This document shows, in pieces, positions 44,001 to 55,889 of a stretch of 64,000 nt of DNA (position 1 is the first letter of the stretch; every line of letters starts with the position of its first letter). The notes beneath the pieces are model-generated. The model made no database searches and was not told the DNA's origin. It saw nothing but the letters and a program-made list of their open reading frames with translations. Position numbers and translations under genes: made by a program. Source of the DNA: Haemonchus contortus (taxonomy: Eukaryota; Nematoda; Chromadorea; Rhabditida; Trichostrongylidae); the NCBI GenBank assembly GCA_000469685.2, contig LS997562.1:43264057-43328056 (forward strand), given 5' to 3'.

Positions 44001-47000
44001 TTGTGGAGGCGTGTAGATTTCCTCAACAGCGCCTGGGTACTGAAAATTGACAAAGTAGTACCTGTACCGAATATTATCACGAGTATATGATTTCACCTCT
44101 CCTCCGTAGACACTGCCAACCGTTTCTGGTTCAGTCACGGAATTCGATTCGTACTCAGATTGCTCAGCAGAATTCGACGCCAAATTCGAACTGGAACAGC
44201 TTTCTGTCAGAAATGACTACTACGTAATCAGGTTTGTTTATGCCTGTAGCCTAAGCATAGTAGTAAGGTGGGCTGTTGAAGCATTTCACGGGACCAATGT
44301 CGATCTCGTACTTACTTATCTGCTCTTATGATGATAGGTTGTGACAGATGTTGAAAAGGGTATTCTTTATAATATGTCAAACTTTGGAAACCGCCGATCT
44401 CTTGGAAGGAAAGGAAGTAAGAACGATTCTCGAAGCAGACAAGCTGTGCGTTGCTATTGCTCTGTATAGATTCCACTCATCATCTTCGGTTCCCCTCGAT
44501 TCATGATTACAGGAGAAAAACTCTCCAATGCCTCAAGAGCTATCTCTGAACTATTACAGATGAGGAGAGGAAAATGAAAGGAGATGCGAAAAAGATGACG
44601 CCTCGCTTCAGACCATTACTACCCTGGATTTGTCGAAGATTAAGCTTTCACCCAGAATTTCAGTGTTATTTAAGCAGTTTGTAGGCAAAAATCTTTGGAT
44701 AAGTCAAGGTTTTGACCGTCCCGAAAAACCGGAATTTGTACAGGAGACTCAGGCTGAGAGGTCTGGGAGCCTGGGAAGAGAAGCAGTAAGTGACCCTTCG
44801 TTGCGTCAAAAAACTTCTTGATCTGATCTTTTTCCCATATTCAGGCATCCTGCGATCGGGATTTGCAACCAAAATGAAAATAATTGAGTCCCTTACCTGT
44901 ACGTTGGGTGTACGGCTTGTCCTGGACCTCTGTACGTGTAGACCTTAACAGTAGAATTATTTTTTGAGCTTTTTTTGTGAATGTCATATGTCACGAATGC
45001 TTATAGTAATATTAGGAAATGAAGGTTTATTTCTCACTTCCGATAGAGCATGGTTTTTTGAGGAAAAAAAAACTATAAAAAAATCTAGGCTCTCGGAACT
45101 TTTTTTGAAAAATATGCTTCACTTGTCAGTATTTAAGCTGTTCAATATTTTATTAGTATGATTCTGCCCATGCCAAAATCAAAATATTCACTTTTTATAA
45201 CACTTGCTACGCTCAAAATGAAATCGGGCTGAAACCATAAGAGTAGTTTCAATAAATCAAAAAAATATTAGGATCGTCAAAAGTATCTAACTCGACTACA
45301 TGTGCATCTACATAAATAGTTAGTAATTTGTATCAGCTTTTTTATTTAGGACTCATCGCTTGCAAATCGTAATTTCTTATATGAGAAAAGATAAACAATT
45401 TTGGCTTGTTTAGTTGGACATCGTTTCAGCGGGTCCTGTCGGGAAAACTAGTTCTTCATGAAATCCGTAAAAGGAAAGGCATGCGGATCTAACTAAAGTC
45501 GTTCGATTCTGGAGAATCTTCTGTAGCGGAAAATAGTTCTTTTTAAAGGTGCGCTTTTATACGGTAACTTCTTCAATCACCATGTGAAACAGAACTGTAT
45601 TGAAAGCTTCGAGTCCTCACAAGTTTGGTGACCTGTTCCTATATTACTACTGTATTTACCTCCGTATTCTCATATTAGGGCGAAGGTGGTGTAATGGCAA
45701 GTTGCGCACTATATCACACGCACGGTCAGGGGCTCGAATCCCGGATCGATGCCCGCCCAGGCCAACCAAGCCTTCCATCCCTCCTGGGTCGGTGAATTGG
45801 TACCAGACTCGACTGGGAGGATAAAAGCACTGACTTGTTCATCGGCTGGCCATCGCAAGTCATTGCATAGGCCACATACGCACTCATTACGCCAATACGA
45901 TTCTGAATGGAAGTCGAGTGCGGGGGCGCATCCCTCAGACGGGTTTGATTAACGCCAAAAACTTTATCCTTTTATCCTTTATTCTCATATTGAGTCAAAA
46001 GTTGTTCGGTTATTGGCAGGGAATTTTATTGGCAAAAGATGCCACGGCTTTTTTACAATTAATTTTTTATGTGGTGTTAAGAAAGGAGTTAGGATTTAGT
46101 AAAATTCATCCAAATAAAATCAGTCGCTTAGCTATTGGAACCTGGTGATCAGCAGCAAATGAGTTCAAAAGTTACACCTTCGTCCTTGATATTACGATCC
46201 ATTCATAAACATAGCCATGTTTACAATCAATTATTGATTTTTTTTCATTAGTTGGTGCCTACAGGAAGAAGAATCAAGGACAAAAGCCTATTCAGTTGCA
46301 TGATTTTCGCTATTGGAGTTCTTACAGTAAAATATTTACTCGAAAGATAGTGTGGTAACGAACCTGAGGCTTGGGTTGCTGAGGTTGAACGTTTTGCTGA
46401 GGGTATGAGGGTGGATAGGTAAGAGCAGCAGTTTGATAGGTTGGCGCAATGCCCTGCAAAACTCATTTTCTTCCAATTTACAAGATTTTTTCGATTATTT
46501 CAAAGTAATACACGTAAAGGTAGCGACGAATGCGTCAGGCTCACCTGCTGTCCATAGCTGGAAACTTGAGAGACCTGATTCTGTGGCTGCACTTGCACTT
46601 GCTGAGGTGGTTGCTGTGGTTGCACTTGTGGGGTTGGTTGCTGTGGCTGTGGTTGTTGCACAGAGTACTGAGGAGTTCCGGATGAGACCTGCTGTCCTGG
46701 ATACTGTATCGTCTGCTGTTGGGGGTAATGTGGTTGTTGTGGAGGAGCGATGTGTTCCTGAGAATTTGGAGGTGCTTGGGTGGCAGAGTATGGTGACGGA
46801 TAGTACGGTTGAACTGCAAGTTGAGATTGCTGGGGATGAGGCAGAAGTGGCTGATAAGTTTGAGCCTGAACCGGTTGCGGGTATGTTTGTTGAGCAGAGG
46901 GCTGATAGACTGACTGCGGTTGCTGTGGTTGTCCAGCTTGTCCGTAGAAGGAAGAGGTTTGCGGTTGATAAATTTGATACTGTGGCTGAGATGTGGCAGC

Positions 47001-50000
47001 GGTGGGCGCATAGGTGACCGAAGCTTGTGGAACGGTCAGATCTACTGGTTGTAGGGCAGAACTGTAGGTGCCAGCTCCAGCTGCCTGATAGTGACCACCA
47101 GCCGATGGGTAGGCAGACAACTGGTACTCGATCTGTGAAGGAACTGACTGTTGTGCTGCGCCAGCCTGATAGGTTGGCGCAGCAGCAGATGAGTAACTGG
47201 ATAGCTGATAGGTGGGTTGTGCCTGTACGGCTTGCTGTCCAGCACCGGCTTGATATGAGGTCGCTGTAGCTGATGGATAGGCTGACAACTGATACTCAGC
47301 CTGAGATTGGGCTGATGGCTGTTGTCCGAGTTCACCAGGTAGTTGAATTCCGTAGGCGTTCCGCAGAAGCTCCAGATACTGACTGTATTTGACGAGGTTC
47401 TGCTGATCGACCTGGAAAAACGGTAATCAGTACATTTTTGAAGTTCATGCCCAATTCATTTCCACTTGCAGGCCGATTTGAGAGTGCCCAGGTCAAACAG
47501 GCTTTTTCCAAGGTGTGCTACAACTCTGCCATTGTTTAGATTAAGAGGGAATTGGCCTATAAAATTTCTCAAGGGAAATAATCATTTGGTGATGGACATC
47601 TACTAAAAGTGGCGTAAACACGGAGATGAAGGGGGGAGGGGAGGCAAAAAGAGTTTGAAACCAGTTGATATCAGTAAAAATGAAGGAATGGGAAATGTAG
47701 CTGGGAAAGATGGGTAGATGAACGATTATCTAGGCGGAAAAATAGGCAGATGATGGTAAATAATGGGCAAATCCCAATTAAGGCACTTCTAGATCGGGAT
47801 ATTGTCAACACAAAGGAAAGCTTGAGTGCTAAAATTGGCTACTTTTGAGCATTTGCACTGGACCGCCCAGCCCACTTCGCAGAGCAGGCTACTGCTACCG
47901 ATTTCGTTCGGAATTAGTACCCAATAAATCAACCAAAATTGAATAATTGGCAAGAAAAAACGAATGAGCAAGACGTTCTGTGCAGTTTAGCTTACCTGAG
48001 CATTCACTGGCGGTGCAGTGGCAACGAATTGCTGTGCGAACTGTGCCGCATTCGTGGCGTATGCAGACGCAGTGGCTGTGGCGGCTGAGGAGGGATTTGC
48101 AAAAAGATGTGAAAAGTCAAAATTGTATGGTTGGTGGTAGGAGGAGGCTACTTGTGGAGATCTATACGAATGCAGCTTCAGTTGAGTTGCAGATGGTGAA
48201 TTGGACAGCGTCTCGAAGCTGAATGATGTCGGAAGACTTTGACCGTTCCATGGAAGAGCTGTTCGGGCTCCTAAAATTCATTTTTTTTTTTGTTTTTAAT
48301 TATAAAGTATCATTTCTTCTCAGTTACTTTACTATGTGTGATATGGTGAAGTGATGCGCATGAGTAAGGTATTTTCAAACCCTATTATTCATTAGTATTT
48401 GTTGTTGTTGCATAGATACTTATTCAGCCAAGGAACGGAGTTATCAGAATATGAATCCCATGGAGATCTGAGGCCATCACGGGGTAACTTCGAACTTCGT
48501 GTCCAGACCACAACGAGAGCCATCAACTCTTTTGACGAGCTGTTGTAGTTAAGAATGTCTGGAAGAACTTGAAAAATTTGGCTGATTGGTCCCATCTATC
48601 TGTTTCAGCCCATGATTCTCCCTGGCAAACACAGCCATACTCTCCGACTATATTGGGATGATCTTGATGTCTCAGGAAACTTGAATGACTGGCTCATAAG
48701 CGGTATTGTCAATACAGCAGTTTTTCTTATCAATAGGAAAACAATTAATTCAAGGAAAACTAGACAGCGACTGAATAGGATTTTTGAAACCATCCGGCCC
48801 GTCTATGGATTCGAACCAAAGCAAATATTGATATCCTCTTACGTATCGTGCGTGCTTTGAAGAGGATCGAACGATTAAGCCGGCGTGAATGAGACTTTGA
48901 GATCTTTGCGCACCTTATGGGATACCTTTTTCGTCCAGATTACAGGCTCGTAGTTTATTTATAGGAGATAAAAGCGACAAACTTCATGGTGCTTGTGCAC
49001 CTCATTTTGGTATCCGCCAAGAACTCTTTTAATGGCGGAAGGGGGATTGGTTGTGGCGTTTTATTGCAGCTACATCCCAATTACTGCGGAGTGAGTAAAT
49101 AGAAAAAGATAAGAGTGCTAGTATCGTATAATGGCATTAAATGAATGGTTAAAATTAAGTAATTTAGAGTTTTAATTGGCTTTTTGTAAAAATCTTTCTC
49201 AAGGCTATAATTATATTTGTTATCGGGGCACAGATAGAGCAATCACCTTATTATTTTGCTGTATTCTAAAGCGATTATGTAAATATGTATGTGGTAATCA
49301 ATAAAAATAATCAAAAATCGGTATAATTTAACGATCATATATTACAAATAATGATCCAGAAAAATATTTGTGTCCAAAAGATTTCACAGCGTTCAAAAAG
49401 ATGACCTATCATAAAAACGTAAACGACAAGTAGATTCAAAGAGCTGCTTGATGAGGCTGAACAAAATGTCTACTGTTACTTAAGCATTCGTTTGTAACTA
49501 TTTTTGTTCTTGAATGATCAGTTTTTTTTCTTTGTTTCCTTGGTTTTTCCTTTCACTCTTCTTACTTCGTCTCGCCCTAGCTAAAACAAAAAGTCAACCA
49601 ATCGTTTGGCTAATGCTGGGATTTTTTCGCAGGACTACTCCAAACAGGATTCTCAATTGTTTACCTCTTAAGGTGGGACAGGCATAACAGGTGGAAATCC
49701 TCAGTGTCCAAAACATCTTCAGTAAACTTGTAAACAAATGAATGAATTCGTAGAACAATATTTTAAATGAGCTCATATGTTTGAGAATATGCGAGTAAAG
49801 GAAAATTATAAAAGAACATGAGGAATCTTTAATTTTTATCTCCGAGTAATATATATATGTATATATATATATATATGTTATCCATTATTACTTACAGGAA
49901 GGGCCACTAATGATAGGGTTGTTCAGTTTTTTAAAGAAAATATTAGTTATGCTTGTCAGAATACCGTACCTAACAAATAAATCGTACTACAACAATGTTG

Positions 50001-50431
50001 GAAAATCAGTGTAAACGAGTGCCCTTGAAATATTCGAATGATTGGTGACCACGGTAGTCATTAAAAGCCTACCGTAATCGATAAGAGTAGGTTTCCGTAA
50101 TTTTTGTTCAGATCCAAAGCAATTTACAAGAATATGTTTCTGAACCTTCAAAACCTTCAATCAATACGATATTGGGATAGATCTCAAAGATAGAAGCCTT
50201 CTATAAATCATACATATTACGTTAAGTATAAACATGAAACGCGAAATATAATCAGCATCAACGTAAACATAAAATAATAGTAAATAATTTGTTGGTAGAT
50301 GAAATATTGAAATATGCTCTCTATATGAAGCCGTTCTTAATAGGATTTCATGTCAGAATTAAACCATTAACTGCTCAAAACTGTTACTTACCTGTGATGA
50401 GCGCTAAAAACACTAAAATAAGCGTTTGCAT
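41018..50431 (-). CDS. secreted Tyr/Gln/Pro-rich protein with C-terminal glutaredoxin-like domain
   Basis: Ten exons: 50431-50392, 48270-47996, 47411-46545, 46453-46364, 44762-44717, 44400-44316, 44190-43863, 41732-41616, 41442-41349, 41136-41018. They total 2061 nt (686 aa), all in phase. Residues 1-15 (MQTLILVFLALITGA) form a signal peptide. Residues 106-424 are YQ/PQ-rich and include three tandem 28-residue repeats starting YQLSAYPSA. Residues about 525-560 are a Thr/Pro/Arg mucin-like linker. Residues 578-672 look like a thioredoxin-fold glutaredoxin domain (LPAVLYLDS, TLPYLFICGTFIGS with the cis-Pro at 637, NGQIPQLV). The CPYC position is occupied by SRAEG, so no redox motif remains. Only two cysteines (642, 669) were seen in the mature chain. 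An extracellular matrix, cuticle or eggshell role is inference. The small exons 44762-44717 and 44400-44316 are the least certain, though phases demand them. Confidence 0.78.
43488..43748 (-). other. coding-like open frame inside an intron
   Basis: An 86-codon minus-strand frame has balanced composition and peptide segments such as CTIGQAADFMKLFKSG and LIQFLPYKEGLPPV. It lies in the 2.1-kb intron between 43863 and 41732. No clear acceptor and donor pair places it in the surrounding gene, and I recognise no domain. A fragment of a dispersed element or an unlinked exon are both possible. Confidence 0.3.
45677..45979 (+). mobile_element. tRNA-derived SINE with target-site duplication
   Basis: The body begins with a tRNA-like promoter: a GTGGTGTAATGGCAAGTTG A-box region and a GGGGCTCGAATCCC B box about 50 bp further on. 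It ends in TTTATCC tandem repeats. It is flanked by TATTCTCATATT on both sides (45665-45676 and 45980-45991), a perfect 12-bp target duplication showing retroposition. It lies antisense in an intron of the secreted-protein gene. The perfect duplication suggests a fairly recent insertion. Confidence 0.88.
49849..49877. repeat. TA dinucleotide microsatellite
   Basis: A run of alternating T and A with two G interruptions lies in the first intron of the secreted-protein gene. Confidence 0.9.
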
Positions 50432-53382
50432 GGTGCGTGGCGCAAGAATAGTGGCGACAATAGGGTGGTAGTCGTTATAGCGCTGGTAGAGGTGACGGTG
50501 GTGGAGGTGTCCGAAGCTGGACGGGGCAGCCGATGGCGACTTGACGGCGGGGAAGGGGGCGGACGAGCTCCCGAAATAAAGAGAGGAACACACACACAAA
50601 TGCTTTGCGAAACCTGAGACATACGATTTGAAGGTTCGTTCAACAAAAGACTGAAACAGAACATTTTGAACGCACACATACACACACCGGCACTCGGCAT
50701 CCAGAAGTCCTTCAGCCGGCACGGGCGAAGACCCATCGGGACTTATTTATTGGCCAATGTCTCTGCAGTATCTCTACAACCTACTGATTGCTTTATTTCT
50801 GGCAAGAGCTAGGGCTGGATCTCCAAGCATTCCTTGAAACTCAGGGGCCTGGTTTTTCTTCCATCCAGAATTTCAGACTCATTTAAAAGCTAGTTGTTAA
50901 AGTTACTAACTAATAATGAAGGGAACTCTCGGTTCTGTTGTAGCTTACATCGATTGGCTTATGAATATAATCAGACATAAAATTTTTTTATTCACCGGCT
51001 ATCTTAACTGTGGTATTTTAAGTTTTTATGTTACAAAAATAAAAGGTCTCTGTAGGGTTCTGGAAATGACCATAAAAGGATTGGTAGGTCAGAGTAGTTT
51101 AGTGGTGGAATAGGTTTTGCTTAGATTTTGAAATCAAGAAGAAAAGGGAAGAGGTTGGAAAAGTATTGATCGTAGCGCCACGGTTAAGCCGTGCGTTCTA
51201 TTTCAAATTTGTGGAATATCATGTCAGTAACCATCACATCCTCAAATCCACCACATGGGGCAGCCAGGAACCCGAAACAGCCTGCCAGGTAAAACCTATT
51301 CAATTGAATAAGATAGTCAACAAGTGCTAGGTCGTTCACCCTTTATCTTCCCTAATTTTTATAATCTACTTTTTGTTTTCGAGCATCATACAAGGCTCAT
51401 TTTATAACAGATTCCCTGCGATTTTTGACACACTAATCTGAAAGCGTGTGACCAGTCGCCCTTTCCTCTGGAAGGTAGCCGACACCGTCACATTTCGTCG
51501 TCGCGATGTTTACCTGCGCTGTCATCAGCTTCAGCTCCCACATGTGTGAGTCGTGCTCAGCTGTCCTTTTGGTGCGAGCCTCAGCCATCTCATTGCGCAT
51601 TCTTTTGGTTCTCTAACCCTCCGTAAGGGGATCAGACGAAGATGGCATTTTACAGGTGCCTGGGAAATATTGAACTATTGTTAGGCATTAACTAAGATTG
51701 ACAGCTTTGTACACCTAAATTTCCGGCCTTATCGCCCTAGTCACAGTCTAAAAGCCTTCTCAAATGTCGTTTCAGACATCGGCTAAGTTTAGTCATAGAG
51801 TGAATGGATCTAAACCTTACAATCAGAAAATAAGGGGACATTAGACAAACTTGTTCGCCGCCTATCTATACGAAAGCGCAGTGGTGGAGTGATAAAGTCA
51901 ATAAGTAAAGGATGAAATTGATAACTGCATTATAAGTAAAAATGATCAAGAAGTATGAAAAATCAAATAATTCCTACTTTATATAATTATTTGGTAAAAT
52001 CGGTAAAAAAATATAAAATTTGGTTAAATTAGTGACTAACACTATTTCATATTCCTATTACTTTTACGTTATTACTATATTATTATAATATGGTTCAGTG
52101 CTATGTTTGGAGGTTAGGTTCTATTTAATTTCAATTTCCTAGTTTTTCGACTTCCAAGAAGCTTTCTCAGAGGATCAAGAACGGAAGTGGCTTTTTCATG
52201 GATACCGTTTCTTGGGATATCCGAACAAACCAGGAATAAAACTGGAGAACATTCACACTCATAACCGGTTTTCTAATTAGAAAACCGCCGAGGTGAATGG
52301 TCGGTCTAGTACAAAACATATTTCGGGAGTGATGGTGTGTACAGAAGCGGCCACAAGCAAGCACGGACACTGCTTGCACGTCGGCTTACCATTGTTTCGG
52401 GGCGGATTTTTTACGCTTTCCAGTGTCCAGTGGGGAATAGACTGTTTCATGAGAAATTCTTCACAACGACTCTGGGGGAGGATGGATTCTTAGAATTGTG
52501 CGAATCCAGCACAGCTCGCAGCTGAACAATATATAGAGCTAGAAACACGGCTATCGACGAAAAACACTTGACTGAGGGATCGTACCTGGTCCAACGGAAG
52601 GAATCTGCAATCCCACACTCCTCCAGTCAAGGTTTGTCATTGCAGAATATAAAAAAAAGCTCAAGAAAAAAGCACACGAATGGAAGGGGCTTCGAAGAAG
52701 AGGAGAGCGGAGAGGGGGGGGGGTGTTTATTGTAATGTGGTAATTGCAGTTCGAAACCGGGAGACAACTAAAAAAGAACTGCTGCATGCCGCATAAGAGT
52801 GATGGGAATCGGAGAGAATCTCCATCACCCGTTTAACGGTCGAAGAGGGTGCCGAAGTGGAGAGCCTACTACTGTCAAGGCAACCTCTTGGAGTTGTTGT
52901 GGGTTGTGTGTATTTACGGTACTTCCAAATAACTTACGAGTTGTTTGCCACTTCCTTTCGATAGCATCTTTTTCACTGTTGCGGTGAGCAATCGTTTTTA
53001 TCACTGTAGATTTACACAATCAACAAAGAATGGCTTTAAATCAGTGATCATTGTGCCTAAGAAGTATGAAGAGCCAAAACTTGAACAAACGAGGACTCAG
53101 CACTTTCATAGGGATTTCACAATGAAGAAACTGTTGAAGGATTGCAAATATTCAATTTGTCTCAATTTAGCACAGACCATTGAATATATAATAGGTGATC
53201 TTGTCTCGCAGGCTAGAGGATGTTTCTTCTATGATATTCTCAAGTAGTTCTCTACTCTCGTGCATCTCCGTGCGCTTTTAAGTCCCTAGTCGCCTCTAGC
53301 CTGTTGTTTCTTCTATTCTATTCACCTTTCAGACGTTCCTTCACTATCATCGAGAACATCTAGAACGCTGACGCAATGCTAG
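50432..53382. other. upstream region of the secreted-protein gene, no supported gene
   Basis: The first 300 bp on the minus strand are probably 5' UTR and promoter; an in-frame open stretch continues above the signal-peptide ATG but reads as low-complexity His/Ser sequence. The rest is AT-rich with isolated short frames. A G-rich run lies at about 52714-52724. One small coding-like frame (51433-51600) is listed separately. Confidence 0.4.
51433..51600 (-). CDS. small hypothetical open frame (55 aa)
   Basis: The ATG at 51600 begins MRNEMAEARTKRTAEHDSHM and the frame ends at TAG 51433-51435. Its charged, balanced composition is more protein-like than its AT-rich flanks. It contains MTAQ followed by GTAAAC, a possible splice donor, so it could be an exon of a larger unrecognised gene or a repeat-derived fragment. 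No domain is recognised. Confidence 0.22.
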   Translation of the reverse strand: MRNEMAEARTKRTAEHDSHMWELKLMTAQVNIATTKCDGVGYLPEERATGHTLSD

Positions 53383-54116
53383 TCACTGGGCGTCGTGGCG
53401 GGCGCCTGTGAGCCAGCTTCTAGGCAGTAGATTGGTGTGGATGGAGTGAGGGGAGGAGTCCCGTGGCGGTCGTGGTGTACGACGACCGGGCGTCCGCGCC
53501 AAGCGTTGCGTCGCCAGGGTGCCGCTGTCGGAGGACGGTGGCTCCCGGGCGGTCAAGGAGGGGTGCACGGCTCAGGCCCGAAAGGGAGCAGGCAAAAGCT
53601 CCCGCGCGACGCAGTGGCCGGATAGCGCCCGCGAGTGCCCACGTCGTCACGGCCTCTCCAATACCTTCGGACTTCCAATCGTTTTTGCATTAGTTTGGCT
53701 CCAGAGAGCTTCACGAATTTTCCTAATCATTTATTCTTGAAAATAAACAATAACAAAAAGGACTGATACGATAAACTAGGAAATTGTGAAATGCTCTTCT
53801 GTTAATCATATGCAAAACGATTGGAGGTCCGAAGGTATTGGAGAGGCCGTGACGACGTGGGCACTAGCGGGCGCTATCCGGCCACTGCGTCGCGCGGGGG
53901 CTTTTGCCTGCTCCCTTTCGGGCCTGAGCCGTGCACCCCTCCTTGACCGCCCGGGAGCCACCGTCCTCCGACAGCGGCACCCTGGCGACGCAACGCTTGG
54001 CGCGGACGCCCGGTCGTCGTACACCACGACCGCCACGGGACTCCTCCCCTCACTCCATCCACACCAATCTACTGCCTAGAAGCTGGCTCACAGGCGCACG
54101 CCACGACGCCCAGTGA
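53383..54116. mobile_element. foldback element: about 305-bp inverted arms around a 120-bp spacer
   Basis: The left arm (53383 to about 53690) is the near-exact reverse complement of the right arm (about 53809 to 54116); I saw only a few mismatches. The arms are GC-rich while the spacer is AT-rich. The apparent open frames of 60-97 codons on both strands are mirror images caused by the symmetry and are not genes. No target duplication is obvious at TAG/TCACTGGG and CCCAGTGA/CAG. It is most likely a foldback or long-TIR MITE; an assembly artefact is the alternative. Confidence 0.85.
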
Positions 54117-55866
54117 CAGATACTGAGCCTTCGTGCAAGATTAGCTCGATCGTAGCAGGATTTTTTTGGAAAAGTGAATAAAGCGCTAGATTGCCGAAGA
54201 AAATGTCGACTTATGGGATTCACTTAAGCAAACTAATGAGGACGTTGTAGAAGATAAGAGAAAAAGGATCGAAAAAGCATGGTAAGGATAAGAAAGTGCT
54301 CAGAGATGCGTGAGAATAAAGGATCAATGACTACGTGGGAGAGAAACGGATCACGCGAAGAAGTTTTTAGAGAGAAGTGAATTTTCTAGACTGATAAGAT
54401 TGCCGAGTTTGTTCAACACTTAAAGAAAATGACTTGAATCGCTGATATATTTACCACTTGTACACAATCTTTCTCCATCAATAGCGCAAAGACAGACAAT
54501 AGGCAGATGTACATGCCCATGACGAAACAAATTGAATTTCTCTTTCAATTATAAATCAAGACTACTAAAGTATGAGAGCCATGGAGGGCCATCTTTCGTC
54601 CGAGGGCCATTTAACCCATAGACTTCCAATTCTCCCGTGCACTGAAGTATAGTGGCCGAGGAACCTGTGGGCGATTCTGCGGTGTTGTACATTCGTTACA
54701 TTTCTCGGCTATATAAGATGACAAGCTTTTCACCGTCCAGTAAAATAGGCTCGAAATGAATAGTCTCCTAATATGATAAGAAATGGCGGTCAAACGATAG
54801 GCGTTGGTTAGGACCCTTCATGCCCGATGTAGTTCTCAAGCAAAAGCAGTGGAAAAATTTACTTCACGGCTTTGACTACATTTTTTTCTTCTTGAGATGC
54901 TCACTAGAAACCACCCTAATTGGCATTTTTTTGAAAAACCTTTTATAGAAGTAGCATCAGCTCAGAAGTAGTTGGTGTCTGAGCTGACAAAGAGGAATAT
55001 GTACTTTCCCATTACTACAAGACCGTTTTCAGTCACTCAAAAGCTACGTCAACACTAGAGCCTGGAACTTTGCTTTGAATTCCAGGGTTTTTCGATTTCC
55101 TCATAAAACTTTTCCGGTTTCGTCAATTTAATGAAAAGGCTGCGACAAAAATGTAATTAGTATTATTTTGGCATCGTTCTCTCCAAGCGAACGAGCAAAC
55201 TTTTGATTCTTGAGCTGTTGACCTTATGTGCGGCGGGAATACTTTTTAACAAATGTTTTCAGAGGTTCTATGGAGTTCTACCATCATAACTACGTAAGTA
55301 AAAGTACTTCTTACTTATAACTACGGTCACTTACGAATCTCTGATTACTGATTGTTCAACCAAATAAGAAAAAAGATTGAGAAAATCATCAACGTTCATA
55401 ACCATTCTTATATACCTACCTATTTTTATAATTTTCAAAATTATAAAATTATCAACTTTTTGACAAAAATCTGATGGTGTAAATAGACAGATCTTCCACA
55501 AGATATGGGATGCTGCTCGGACGCTAGGACGATAGCCGTCTCCAGTGAAGAGATTGAAGCAAAAGTTTTTCAAATGGAAAATCCAGAAATAGAAAATGGG
55601 AAATTGGGTAACGGAACTTCTCCCCGATTGCGGCATTCTCCCTTGCGTCATGCGGCAAATGTCACTGCAATTACAGTTTTCACCCCGCCTCCCCGCAATC
55701 GATAGGACCCACTATTTTTCGTTGATTGCCTTTCTTTTTAATTAGATTTGATCTTTTTTCTGTTTCTTTTCTGTTTTTATGTTCATTAGACTTCTTCAAT
55801 TAGAATGACTCCCCCTGTGCTAACGACGATCAAGACCACACTGGAATTGAGAAATGGGGGGGGAGG
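54117..55866. other. AT-rich spacer between the foldback and the minisatellite
   Basis: No gene is supported. Open frames such as 55331-55651 (minus) are short and featureless. The last 100 bp become T/C-rich and then G-rich at the array edge. Confidence 0.4.
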
Positions 55867-55889
55867 GGTGATGCCACAATGGGGCGGTG

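Noticed and set aside
43779..44090. 103-codon plus-strand frame rich in Trp and Cys
   Set aside because: It is antisense to the Thr/Pro-rich linker exon 44190-43863, which has a clear splice context.
46433..47017. 194-codon plus-strand open frame
   Set aside because: It is antisense to the Gln/Pro-rich exon of the secreted-protein gene. CAG/CAA-rich codons read backwards give Leu/Val-rich sequence without stops.
50432..50722. in-frame upstream extension of the secreted-protein gene
   Set aside because: It reads as low-complexity His/Ser sequence. The signal peptide at 50431 gives a far better start.
53420..54079. mirror-image open frames of 60-97 codons
   Set aside because: They exist on both strands only because of the inverted repeat and contain no domain.
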